NCBI GenBank assembly: GCA_023439545.1
Contig: JAEXNT010000017.1
Span: forward strand, 1 to 13,779
Source: Bacillota bacterium
GTDB lineage: Bacteria; Bacillota; Clostridia; Acetivibrionales; DTU013
Length of the DNA: 13,779 nt
Direction: 5' to 3'
Under the pieces are notes generated by a model, which was given only the letters and a program-made list of their open reading frames with translations, searched no databases and was not told the DNA's origin. This document shows positions 1 to 5,483 of the stretch, piece after piece. The first letter of the stretch is position 1, and every line of letters begins with the position of its first letter. The position numbers were made by a program, and so were the translations under genes.

Positions 1-961
1 AACGCTTGGGCGTTTCCGAAATCATACCCGGAAATACCGGCGCGCAGCCGAAACCAATGAAAGCCAGTCCAATGAGCGCGGCAAACGGAGGTAGCGGCAG
101 CATCAGGATCACAGCGCCGAACAGAACCGTACAAAGACCGACGCCTATAAGCCTTTTATTATTGACTTTTAAGGCGATGAAGCCGCAAAGCATTCTTCCG
201 ACAGTTATGCCAAGATAATACATGCTGATCCAACCGGCGGCCGTCGCGGAGGATACTTCCCGGACCTTCACCAGATAGGTGCTTCCCCAGCAAACGATGG
301 TGTATTCCGTTGCGCAGTAACATAAAAACGTAAGCATCGCAAGCTTTACACCCTTTACTTTAATCAGGTCGAAGAATTTCAAAACCACGTGTTCTTCTTC
401 GGTTTTCATCTCCTCGTGGGCTTTCCATACCGGTATGGACAAGAGCAATATAACAACAATAGCCATCTGTGCGGCGCCGATTGTAAAATACCCATAACGC
501 CATCCCAATTGCCTGTTTATGAATAACGCCATCACTGCCGGCCCCGTCATGGCGCCGATTCCCCAAAAGCAGTGCAGCCAGTTCATATGACTTGCCTTGT
601 AATGTACTGCCAGAAAGTTATTCAGCGCGGTATCTATTGCTCCTGCGCCGATGCCCAGGGGAACGTTCAATAAAAGTATCCAGAAAAAATTGGGTGCAAG
701 TCCATAGCCCAATATCGCACACGCAGTTAGCAGTGTGCTTAATACAACTATGCGGAAGGTACCCAGTTTCTTCATCAGTCTTGCAGCGTTCAGGCTGGAT
801 ACGATCGTACCTACTGTTATAACGGCATTCCCGATTGCCTCGAGCGAGATCGGAAGCTTGAGCTCCGTATAAATTTGAGGCCACGCCGTGCCAAGCAGCG
901 AATCCGGGAGGCCAAGCCCGATAAAACATAGATAAATAATAATCAGTAAAAGTGTTGCCAT
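1..961 (-). CDS. Major facilitator superfamily transporter, 3' end cut by window edge
   Basis: This is an integral membrane permease of the major facilitator superfamily; about 320 residues are visible and the C-terminus lies beyond the left edge. I translated it directly. It starts MATLLLIIIYLCFIGLGLPD, a first membrane helix ending in a GLPDSLLGTAWPQIY loop, and continues through alternating hydrophobic helices, including YKASHMNWLHCFWGIGAMTG (helix 4-5 region). A charged central loop (WKAHEEMKTEEEHVVLKF) separates the two six-helix halves. The start ATG (959-961 on the complement) is preceded by an AGGAG ribosome site 7 bases upstream. The substrate cannot be told from sequence; the fold resembles the sugar or metabolite permeases of the FHS/MFS_1 type. 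It is transcribed leftward, alone as far as can be seen, and its neighbours give no functional hint. Family assignment is firm, function unknown. Confidence 0.85.
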   Translation of the reverse strand, partial: MATLLLIIIYLCFIGLGLPDSLLGTAWPQIYTELKLPISLEAIGNAVITVGTIVSSLNAARLMKKLGTFRIVVLSTLLTACAILGYGLAPNFFWILLLNVPLGIGAGAIDTALNNFLAVHYKASHMNWLHCFWGIGAMTGPAVMALFINRQLGWRYGYFTIGAAQMAIVVILLLSIPVWKAHEEMKTEEEHVVLKFFDLIKVKGVKLAMLTFLCYCATEYTIVCWGSTYLVKVREVSSATAAGWISMYYLGITVGRMLCGFIALKVNNKRLIGVGLCTVLFGAVILMLPLPPFAALIGLAFIGFGCAPVFPGMISETPKR

Positions 962-996
962 ACTTCAACTCCTGCCGATAATCGATCAACCATTTA

Positions 997-1025
997 ATGC
1001 TATATTATGGTTTGAAACAAGTCAA
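997..1025 (-). promoter_or_regulatory. Possible sigma-A promoter for the MFS gene
   Basis: On the minus strand there is a TTGACT -35 box (complement of 1020-1025), a 17-base spacer and a TAGCAT -10 box (complement of 997-1002), about 35 bases before the MFS start codon. The -35 is 5 of 6 to consensus but the -10 is weak. TATAGC at 999-1004 with a 15-base spacer is an alternative reading. Confidence 0.35.
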
Positions 1026-1027
1026 GC

Positions 1028-1070
1028 GAGTTCGCTTTTCGGATACAGTTCCGGAGTTCATTTTTCGGAT
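1028..1070. repeat. Two 17-bp direct repeats, possible insertion-sequence end relic
   Basis: GAGTTCGCTTTTCGGAT (1028-1044) and GAGTTCATTTTTCGGAT (1054-1070) differ at two positions and have a period of 26 bases. Read on the minus strand the unit is ATCCGAAAARYGAACTC. Closely spaced repeated sites of this look occur at the ends of IS21-family elements, where the transposase binds, but no transposase gene is present here. The repeats fill most of the gap between the deformylase stop and the MFS promoter. What they do is unknown. Confidence 0.4.
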
Positions 1071-1077
1071 AACATCT

Positions 1078-1581
1078 TCAAAAGCAGCTGATTTTACTTT
1101 TGTTGATTCTGAACGACTTGCTGTCAATTGCCCGCTGAACGGCTAATATTCCGTCCAGGTGATCATATTCATGCTGGAGCAATTCTGCTAAGTCACCTTC
1201 TAATTCTAAAGTACAATCGGACCATTCAAGATCTTTATAAAATACCTTACATTTTCTATGTCTGCGTAACCTGACCTCAAGGCCGGGAAAACTCATACAA
1301 TCATCCCAAAGCTCAAACACTTCATTGCCGCAAAAAGACAATTCAGGGTTGATAAGAATTCTGGAATTACCATCGATATTCATATAAATTATCCTAAGAA
1401 ACTCATCTATCTGAGGCGCTGCAATTGCCCTGCCGAATCCATATTTCTTTCTGAAATCCATTAAAGTATCATGCAAATCCTTTGATATACGATTAATATC
1501 TCCGATTTCGCCTCTAGTAACCTCTTTGCTTGATTTGTACAAGCTCTCATTTCCTAAAAGCAGAATTTCTCTTACTGACAT
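1078..1581 (-). CDS. def: Peptide deformylase family protein, divergent motif II
   Basis: Peptide deformylase is a metalloenzyme that removes the formyl group from the initiator methionine of new proteins in the cytoplasm. The 167-residue length is normal for the family. Motif I appears as GFGRAIAAPQ (residues 48-57), the metal cysteine lies in WDDCMSFPG (Cys95), and motif III is QHEYDHLDG (His137, Glu138, His141), so both histidine ligands, the cysteine ligand and the catalytic glutamate are all there. Motif II is usually EGCLS; here it is DDCMS, and motif I has an extra residue spacing (GRAIAAPQ). This suggests a secondary paralogue rather than the housekeeping copy, which normally sits with fmt. 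The start ATG has AAGGGGGG about 9 bases upstream. It is transcribed leftward as a single gene; the terminator at 1659-1696 separates it from the gene formerly upstream. Activity is likely but not certain. Confidence 0.85.
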   Translation of the reverse strand: MSVREILLLGNESLYKSSKEVTRGEIGDINRISKDLHDTLMDFRKKYGFGRAIAAPQIDEFLRIIYMNIDGNSRILINPELSFCGNEVFELWDDCMSFPGLEVRLRRHRKCKVFYKDLEWSDCTLELEGDLAELLQHEYDHLDGILAVQRAIDSKSFRINKSKISCF

Positions 1582-1658
1582 TCAATATAACCCCCCTTGG
1601 AAATTCTTCTTCTCAAAATCAGTGTGCTTGATCCGTGAGACTGGACCTCTTCGGTATT

Positions 1659-1696
1659 AAAAAAGCCCATGTGTCTTAAAAGTCACACGGGCTTTT
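1659..1696 (-). terminator. Intrinsic terminator, probably of the HD-GYP gene; group II intron target hairpin
   Basis: The arms AAAAGCCCATGTG (1661-1673) and CACACGGGCTTTT (1684-1696) form a 13-bp stem with a 10-base loop. On the minus strand the one mismatch becomes a G-U pair and the stem is followed by six U (complement of 1659-1664), which is a good rho-independent terminator for leftward transcription. On the plus strand the stem is followed by CTTTTAAATC, so it may work weakly in that direction too. The group II intron starts 5 bases after the stem. Joining the two flanks puts this hairpin 5 to 6 bases after the HD-GYP stop codon. Confidence 0.8.
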
Positions 1697-1701
1697 AAAT
1701 C

Positions 1702-2125
1702 GTGCGCCCGGTGAGCGCACGTTCTTAAGGGTGAAAGTCCCGAGCCTACCCGGTAGCGGGAAGGGCATAGCCGAACACTAAGGGTGTCCATCGCGAGGTG
1801 GAATCTGGAGAAAAGTGAAGGTAAATCTCCGGCCTGACGAACAGAAATCTCATCAGGCTACAAATGAGGGTAAGGCTCCGATTCAAGTTGAAACCCAATA
1901 GCTACACGGAACCATTTGTAGTAAATGAGGCAGGTAGATGGGGAGAAAGAATGTGTGAGTACCCGGGGAGGTCTCGCAAACGCAAGCGAGTAGACATAAT
2001 CGAAAGTGGGCGTAGTAACAACGAATTGCGAGAAGTCAGCAGAAGCCACAGTACCATAAAAAAAAAAAAATGGGAAGGGCCGAACAATCGTAAGTCCGAA
2101 GAACGGACGAAGGGAGGTCAATGCG
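1702..2125 (+). ncRNA. Group II intron ribozyme domains I-III and start of IV
   Basis: This non-coding stretch of about 420 bases carries the folding and exon-recognition part of the ribozyme. Domain I runs from GTGCG to roughly 2035. ACCCGGGGAGGTCT, around 1960, is a conserved domain I block in IIC introns. The domain II hairpin is CCAT (2054-2057), a loop of 12 A, then ATGG (2070-2073). Domain III follows with GGGCCGAACAATCG and a TCCG/CGGA hairpin near 2095-2107. An AGGGAGG ribosome site (about 2111-2117) begins domain IV. Domain borders are by comparison from memory with the O. iheyensis intron and are approximate. Confidence 0.75.
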
Positions 2126-3370
2126 TTGAAAGCAGAATATCTTGAAAACAAGGGCTGCCTGCAAAGGGATAGCGCGGAACGTGAAGAGTATGCAGGAGCG
2201 CGGAGCATTGACAGTCGGGAAACCGAAGAGGCGGACGGTGCAGAATTGCTTGAAAGGATTCTGGACAGGGAGAACCTGAACATAGCCTACAAGCGTGTAA
2301 AGGCCAACAAGGGAGCGCCAGGCATAGACGGCATGACCGTAGAGGAGGCGCTTAGTTGGTTAAGCGAACACAGGGAAGAACTTTTGGAGAGCATCCGCAG
2401 CGGCAAATACAAGCCGCAGCCGGTGCGCCGGAAGGAAATCCCGAAGCCGGATGGCGGAATGCGAAAACTGGGAATCCCAACTGTTGTAGACCGCATAATC
2501 CAGCAGGCAATTGCGCAGCAACTAACCCCAATCTTCGAACCGCTTTTCTTGGATAACAGCTTTGGCTACCGTCCGGGAAAGAGTGCGCAGATGGCAATTC
2601 AGAAAGTGAAGGAGTATGCGGAACAGGGATACAAACATGCAGTGCTGATCGACCTTTCCAAATATTTTGACACACTGAACCACGAACTGCTCATGAACAT
2701 GGTGCGAGAACAAGTCCATGACAAGCGTGTAACAGAACTCATCAAGAAGTATCTGAAAAGCGGTGTCATGGAAAACGGACTGCTGTTGAAAACAGAAGAA
2801 GGCTCACCGCAAGGTGGTCCGCTTAGTCCGCTGCTGGCTAACATCTATCTGAACAAATTTGATCAGGAAATGAGCAGCAGAGGCGTTCAGGCTATTCGCT
2901 ACGCAGATGACATTGTGGTATTGGCCAAAAGCGAACGGGCGGCAGAACGACTGCTTGAATCCGGCGGAAAATATCTTGAGGGTAAACTAAAGCTCAAGGT
3001 AAACGCAGAGAAAAGCAAGGTCGTGAGCGTGGTGGCAATCCGAAATTTTAAGTTTCTGGGCTTCGCGTTGGGAAGGGGCAAGAACGGATACTTCATTCGG
3101 GCTCACGCGAAGTCCTTGAAGAAAGCAAAGCAGAAGCTGAAAGAACTGACTTCCCGCAGTCAGGGCAGAAACGTCCGAACGGTAATGGAGAACGTAAAGG
3201 TCTACATACGCGGATGGCTTATCTACTTCGGAATTGCAAGCATGAAAGGAACGCTGGAGGAATGGGATGGCTGGCTGCGCCGCCGTTTTCGGATGTACAT
3301 CTGGAAACAGTGGAAGAAACCCAAAACACGCGTGAAGAACCTGAGGAAGTTGGGCATGCAGGATTGGTAG
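2126..3370 (+). CDS. ltrA: Group II intron reverse transcriptase/maturase, ended early by an amber codon
   Basis: The intron-encoded protein helps the intron RNA fold and splice, and copies it into DNA at a new target. The visible product is 414 residues. The reverse transcriptase fingers start near residue 50 (AYKRVKANKGAPGIDGM). Catalytic aspartates are in DLSKYFD (Asp176) and in the YADD box (259-262), with SPQGGPLSP at 227-235. Thumb/maturase domain X covers about 330-414 (YIRGWLIYFG, WKQWKKPKTR). There is no endonuclease domain, as usual in class C. The start is TTG with AGGGAGG 8 bases before it; the nearby ATG at 2121 runs into a stop after two codons. The TAG at 3368-3370 falls inside a conserved region: reading through it gives 48 more codons that match the family C-terminus. 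The protein is therefore truncated within or just after domain X, and its splicing activity is doubtful. Confidence 0.88.
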   Translation: MKAEYLENKGCLQRDSAEREEYAGARSIDSRETEEADGAELLERILDRENLNIAYKRVKANKGAPGIDGMTVEEALSWLSEHREELLESIRSGKYKPQPVRRKEIPKPDGGMRKLGIPTVVDRIIQQAIAQQLTPIFEPLFLDNSFGYRPGKSAQMAIQKVKEYAEQGYKHAVLIDLSKYFDTLNHELLMNMVREQVHDKRVTELIKKYLKSGVMENGLLLKTEEGSPQGGPLSPLLANIYLNKFDQEMSSRGVQAIRYADDIVVLAKSERAAERLLESGGKYLEGKLKLKVNAEKSKVVSVVAIRNFKFLGFALGRGKNGYFIRAHAKSLKKAKQKLKELTSRSQGRNVRTVMENVKVYIRGWLIYFGIASMKGTLEEWDGWLRRRFRMYIWKQWKKPKTRVKNLRKLGMQDW

Positions 3371-3517
3371 GCCTACAGAAACGGGAATACACGCAAGGGC
3401 TACTGGGCAGTTGCCGGAAGTGGTATTCTCACACACACTATTACCAACAAAAGACTCGCACAGGCTGGATACTTTAGCATCCTCGACCAGTACGAGTCCC
3501 TGCACTCATGCGGTTGA
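3371..3517 (+). other. ltrA: Detached C-terminal codons of the intron maturase
   Basis: Directly after the TAG, the same frame stays open for 48 codons and ends at TGA 3515-3517. The product begins AYRNGNTRKGYWAVAG and includes HTITNKRLAQAGYFSILDQY, which is the usual end of this maturase family (ANTRKGYWR... / T..RL..AGY). One base change in a CAG, AAG or GAG codon would explain the stop. The TGA overlaps the first bases of domain V, the normal layout in these introns. Confidence 0.75.
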
Positions 3518-3593
3518 ACCGCCGTGTACCGAACGGTATGCACGGTGGTGTGAGAGGTCGGTCACTCAATTAATGGGTGACCTCCTACTCGAT
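3516..3593 (+). ncRNA. Group II intron domains V and VI
   Basis: Domain V is at about 3516-3552. ACCGCCGTG (3518-3526) pairs with CACGGTGGT (3541-3549), and TACC pairs with GGTA around a GAAC loop, with a two-base bulge (3539-3540). It contains CGC at 3520-3522, the catalytic triad typical of IIC introns. Domain VI follows, with stem GGTCACTC/GGGTGACC (about 3559-3582) and the end CTCCTACTCGAT. The catalytic core shows no damage. Confidence 0.85.
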
Positions 3594-4652
3594 TTACAGG
3601 AATATTTCCACTATCTCCGCATCCTTGCGCTCGTTCAGGTCTACTATATAAGGCTGGAGGATCGGCGGCCCCGACTTGTTCGAAAATACGCTTATCTTCT
3701 GCTTCATCCCATTGACTACGCTGCCCGACGAAATTACGCTGCCGAGCTCCCCGGTATTCAGCAGCACGAGCGTTCCCTCGCCATATACGGCTATACTGTT
3801 TATGAACAGGTCGACAATGAACGGATCGAAAAGCACGCCTGAGTTGTTTTTTATGTACTCTGCCGCTACATGCGGCAATTCTCTTTTTTTGTAGACCCTG
3901 TCGGAGGTCAGTGCGTCATATACGTCAGACAAGGCGACTATCCTTGCAAGAGGATCGATCGTGTTGGACAGCAAGCCCATTGGATAGCCCGTGCCGTCCC
4001 ACTTTTCATGGTGCTGGAACGCTATGTTTGCCACCTTGGTGCTCAGGTGATATGAATTTTTTATTATTTCGCAGCCGTAGACCGTATGCAGTTTCATTTG
4101 ATGAAACTCTTCACTCGTCAGTTTATCCGGCTTCTGCAATATTTCAATGGGCACTTTGCATTTGCCTATATCGTGCAGTATCGCTCCCAAACCCAGTGCC
4201 ATAAGCGGTTCTTTGCCATAACCGAGCCTCTTGCCTATAATGATCGAATAAATGCAGACGTCTACCGAATGAAGGAAGGTGTAATTATCGATATCGCGTA
4301 TGCCCGTAAGCTGCAGCATGACGGTCTCGTTTTCAATTACCTTGTTGAGTATATCGCTGACTGTATCCTTGACGATTGAAAGGTCGGCATGCTCATTTTT
4401 CCGTGCCATCGAAAAGATGTTCTTGATCGTAACTGCCGCGTGATTGTATAATTTCTCCTCTTCAAACTCCTCTATCGGAGTATATGGGCCTTCCTCGACG
4501 TATATATCGTTTACGCTGAAGGCTTCCAGTTTTCTTATGTACAGGGGTTTGACCAGGAAACCTGACAGGAGAAGGAGCCTTCCGTCTCTCAATCTGACAT
4601 CCTTGGCCAGTTTCATGCCCGGTTTCAATTCTGCCAACGTTACTCGAATCAA
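3594..4652 (-). CDS. HD-GYP domain cyclic di-GMP phosphodiesterase (probable)
   Basis: HD-GYP proteins hydrolyse cyclic di-GMP, a messenger that switches cells between motility and surface life. The protein is 352 residues if started at TTG (complement of 4650-4652), which has AAGGAG 8 bases upstream and gives the usual family start MIRVTLAELKPGMKLAKDV. An ATG 11 codons earlier would place that ribosome site inside the gene, so I reject it. Residues 1-60 form a small N-terminal domain (PGMKLAKDV...GRLLLLSGFLV). The HD domain has HDIGK at 160-164 and HHEKWDGTGYP at 214-224, so both the metal HD and the GYP loop are intact. About 60 C-terminal residues form a small extra domain (GEGTLVLLNTGELGSVISSG). 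The TAA stop touches the group II intron, which separates the gene from its apparent terminator. The nearby flagellar genes make a motility role plausible. Confidence 0.88.
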   Translation of the reverse strand: MIRVTLAELKPGMKLAKDVRLRDGRLLLLSGFLVKPLYIRKLEAFSVNDIYVEEGPYTPIEEFEEEKLYNHAAVTIKNIFSMARKNEHADLSIVKDTVSDILNKVIENETVMLQLTGIRDIDNYTFLHSVDVCIYSIIIGKRLGYGKEPLMALGLGAILHDIGKCKVPIEILQKPDKLTSEEFHQMKLHTVYGCEIIKNSYHLSTKVANIAFQHHEKWDGTGYPMGLLSNTIDPLARIVALSDVYDALTSDRVYKKRELPHVAAEYIKNNSGVLFDPFIVDLFINSIAVYGEGTLVLLNTGELGSVISSGSVVNGMKQKISVFSNKSGPPILQPYIVDLNERKDAEIVEIFL

Positions 4653-4673
4653 TTTGATATCTCCTTGTATATA

Positions 4674-4746
4674 AGGTCGGAGCAAAGCCCTGCTGCGATT
4701 TTTCTTATATATGTCTTAGAATTATCTTTAGAGCTGAGCCCGACCT
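4674..4746 (-). promoter_or_regulatory. Possible structured leader of the HD-GYP mRNA
   Basis: The arms AGGTCGG (4674-4680) and CCGACCT (4740-4746) are perfectly complementary and enclose about 59 bases. In the minus-strand RNA the second arm ends only about 7 bases before the AAGGAG ribosome site (complement of 4661-4666). The leader from the proposed promoter to the start codon is about 180 bases, long for an ordinary gene. The shape could control translation, but I do not recognise a riboswitch class; the c-di-GMP (GEMM) core is not seen. Confidence 0.35.
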
Positions 4747-4839
4747 ATTCAGTTTGTAATCGAACATTAACGTGGTAGTTTATTGCTTGAAAAGGTCATA
4801 TCTTGACAGTTCTCAACAAAACTATGTCCCATATTTCAT

Positions 4840-4870
4840 ATTATACCACATTATGTAATATAAAAAGCAA
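4840..4870 (-). promoter_or_regulatory. Probable promoter for the HD-GYP gene
   Basis: On the minus strand a perfect TATAAT (complement of 4840-4845) is preceded by TGG, giving an extended -10 (TGnTATAAT). A weak -35, TTGCTT, lies at the complement of 4865-4870 with a long 19-base spacer. The extended -10 can make up for the poor -35. Confidence 0.55.
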
Positions 4871-4919
4871 TGGTATATACATCCTAAAGAACATTTTTTG
4901 AATCATATGAATATATTAT

Positions 4920-4969
4920 AACGAGGCGGAAAATGTCGTCTGCATATCGAGCATATCTCCAGCCTCGTT
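4920..4969. repeat. 8-bp inverted repeat with two tandem GCATATC copies inside
   Basis: AACGAGGC (4920-4927) and GCCTCGTT (4962-4969) are perfect inverted repeats 34 bases apart. Between them GCATATC occurs twice (4942-4948 and 4951-4957), 9 bases apart. The element lies about 50 bases before the start codon at 5020 and behind the HD-GYP promoter. It could be an RNA hairpin in the rightward leader or a DNA operator for either gene. No known family fits. Confidence 0.45.
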
Positions 4970-5019
4970 GAAACGCAGCAAAGTAAAGAAATTTTTTGAC
5001 TTTATAGAGGTGGTTCTGT

Positions 5020-5391
5020 ATGTTATATAACCTGCTGTTTTGTATTGTCTGCATTCTTGCCGCATATGGGTTGCTCGCACTGATATCGAGTATAGCTGAA
5101 TCCGTCCGCTGCAGGATCTCAGGCATCCGCCCGGAGGTAAGGGTGGTGATACTTGTACAGAATGCAGAGGAACAAATCGAATACATAGTTAGGAATGCAG
5201 TAAAAAAAGATATCCAGTCAAAAATGCTGTCGGATAAAAAGGTGGTATTTGTCGATATGGATTCCAAAGACAAGACCAATGAACTGCTTGAAAAACTGCA
5301 AAAAAATTTTTCCAGCATAGAAGTGCTGTCATATCCGGACAGAGCGCATATCTATGACGGTTTCAGTATCTTTTCACCTTCTGCAAAGTGA
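5020..5391 (+). CDS. Small membrane-anchored protein resembling a partial glycosyltransferase GT-A domain
   Basis: The product has 123 residues and I do not recognise a named gene. Residues 3-24 form one strongly hydrophobic helix (LLFCIVCILAAYGLLALI), probably a membrane anchor. After a short basic linker, residues 40-105 follow the start of a family 2 glycosyltransferase fold: a strand VRVVILVQNAEEQIEYIVRN, a helix, then VVFVDMDSKDKTNELLEKL, which mirrors the VDDGSTDGT..L signature. The rest of such an enzyme, including the acceptor and catalytic half, is absent, and the protein ends soon after, so catalysis is unlikely. The start ATG has an AGAGGTGG ribosome site 6 bases upstream. The gene lies 92 bases before recD2 on the same strand and may share its transcript. 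It is probably a real gene, function unknown. Confidence 0.65.
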   Translation: MLYNLLFCIVCILAAYGLLALISSIAESVRCRISGIRPEVRVVILVQNAEEQIEYIVRNAVKKDIQSKMLSDKKVVFVDMDSKDKTNELLEKLQKNFSSIEVLSYPDRAHIYDGFSIFSPSAK

Positions 5392-5483
5392 TATATACTT
5401 ATATATGTGATATAACCATTCAGGAGCCATATCTTCAATTTCGAAAGAGTATGCCGGCAAGTGCGGTGTAACTGTGGGAAACA

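Larger units (their letters stand above)
1702..3593 (+). mobile_element. Group IIC intron with encoded reverse transcriptase/maturase
   Basis: This is a self-splicing retroelement that moves by reverse splicing of its RNA and reverse transcription. The 5' end GTGCGCCCGG matches the GUGYG consensus. The next 150 bases align by eye, segment by segment, with the well-studied Oceanobacillus iheyensis IIC ribozyme: AGGGTGAAAGTCCCGA, AAGGGTGTCC, GGTGGAATCTG, ACCCGGGGAGGTCT, GAAGTCAGCAGAAG. Domain IV holds the protein gene, and domains V and VI end in CTACTCGAT, giving an AY 3' end at about 3593. The total length of about 1.9 kb and the lack of an endonuclease domain fit class C. It lies just after a terminator stem, the standard IIC target. 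The 3' boundary could be off by one or two bases. Because the maturase is interrupted, this copy may be unable to move by itself. Confidence 0.9.
4653..5019. other. Divergent intergenic region of 367 bp
   Basis: This gap separates the leftward HD-GYP gene from the rightward gene at 5020. It is AT-rich in its middle (about 4800-4920). It holds a minus-strand promoter near 4840-4870, a long HD-GYP leader with a 7-bp stem, and an inverted repeat with internal tandem repeats at 4920-4969. I could not assign a clear sigma-A promoter to the rightward gene, although AT-rich TATTAT/TTATAA stretches near 4912-4921 are possible -10 boxes. I found no small ORF with a good ribosome site and no known riboswitch consensus. 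Confidence 0.6.

Noticed and set aside
618..989. Minus-strand open frames of 60 to 120 codons at the left end
   Set aside because: They are out-of-frame shadows of the MFS transporter, whose membrane helices and ribosome site are clear in the correct frame.
2121..2129. ATG start for the intron maturase
   Set aside because: It reads ATG CGT TGA, so it stops after two codons. The TTG in the next frame opens the reverse transcriptase.
1864..2145. Open frames on both strands within the intron's 5' region
   Set aside because: They lie in ribozyme domains I to III, have no family resemblance and are explained by the structured RNA.
4653..4685. ATG start 11 codons upstream in the HD-GYP gene
   Set aside because: The AAGGAG ribosome site would then be inside the gene. 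The TTG at 4650-4652 is correctly spaced and gives the family's usual start.
4803..4831. TTGACA as a plus-strand -35 box for the gene at 5020
   Set aside because: No acceptable -10 lies 15 to 19 bases downstream, and the start codon is about 200 bases away.
4920..5000. A c-di-GMP (GEMM) riboswitch in the leader of the gene at 5020
   Set aside because: AACGCAGCAAAG faintly recalls the ACGCAAAG core, but the GGCAAACC half and the P1 to P3 layout are missing.
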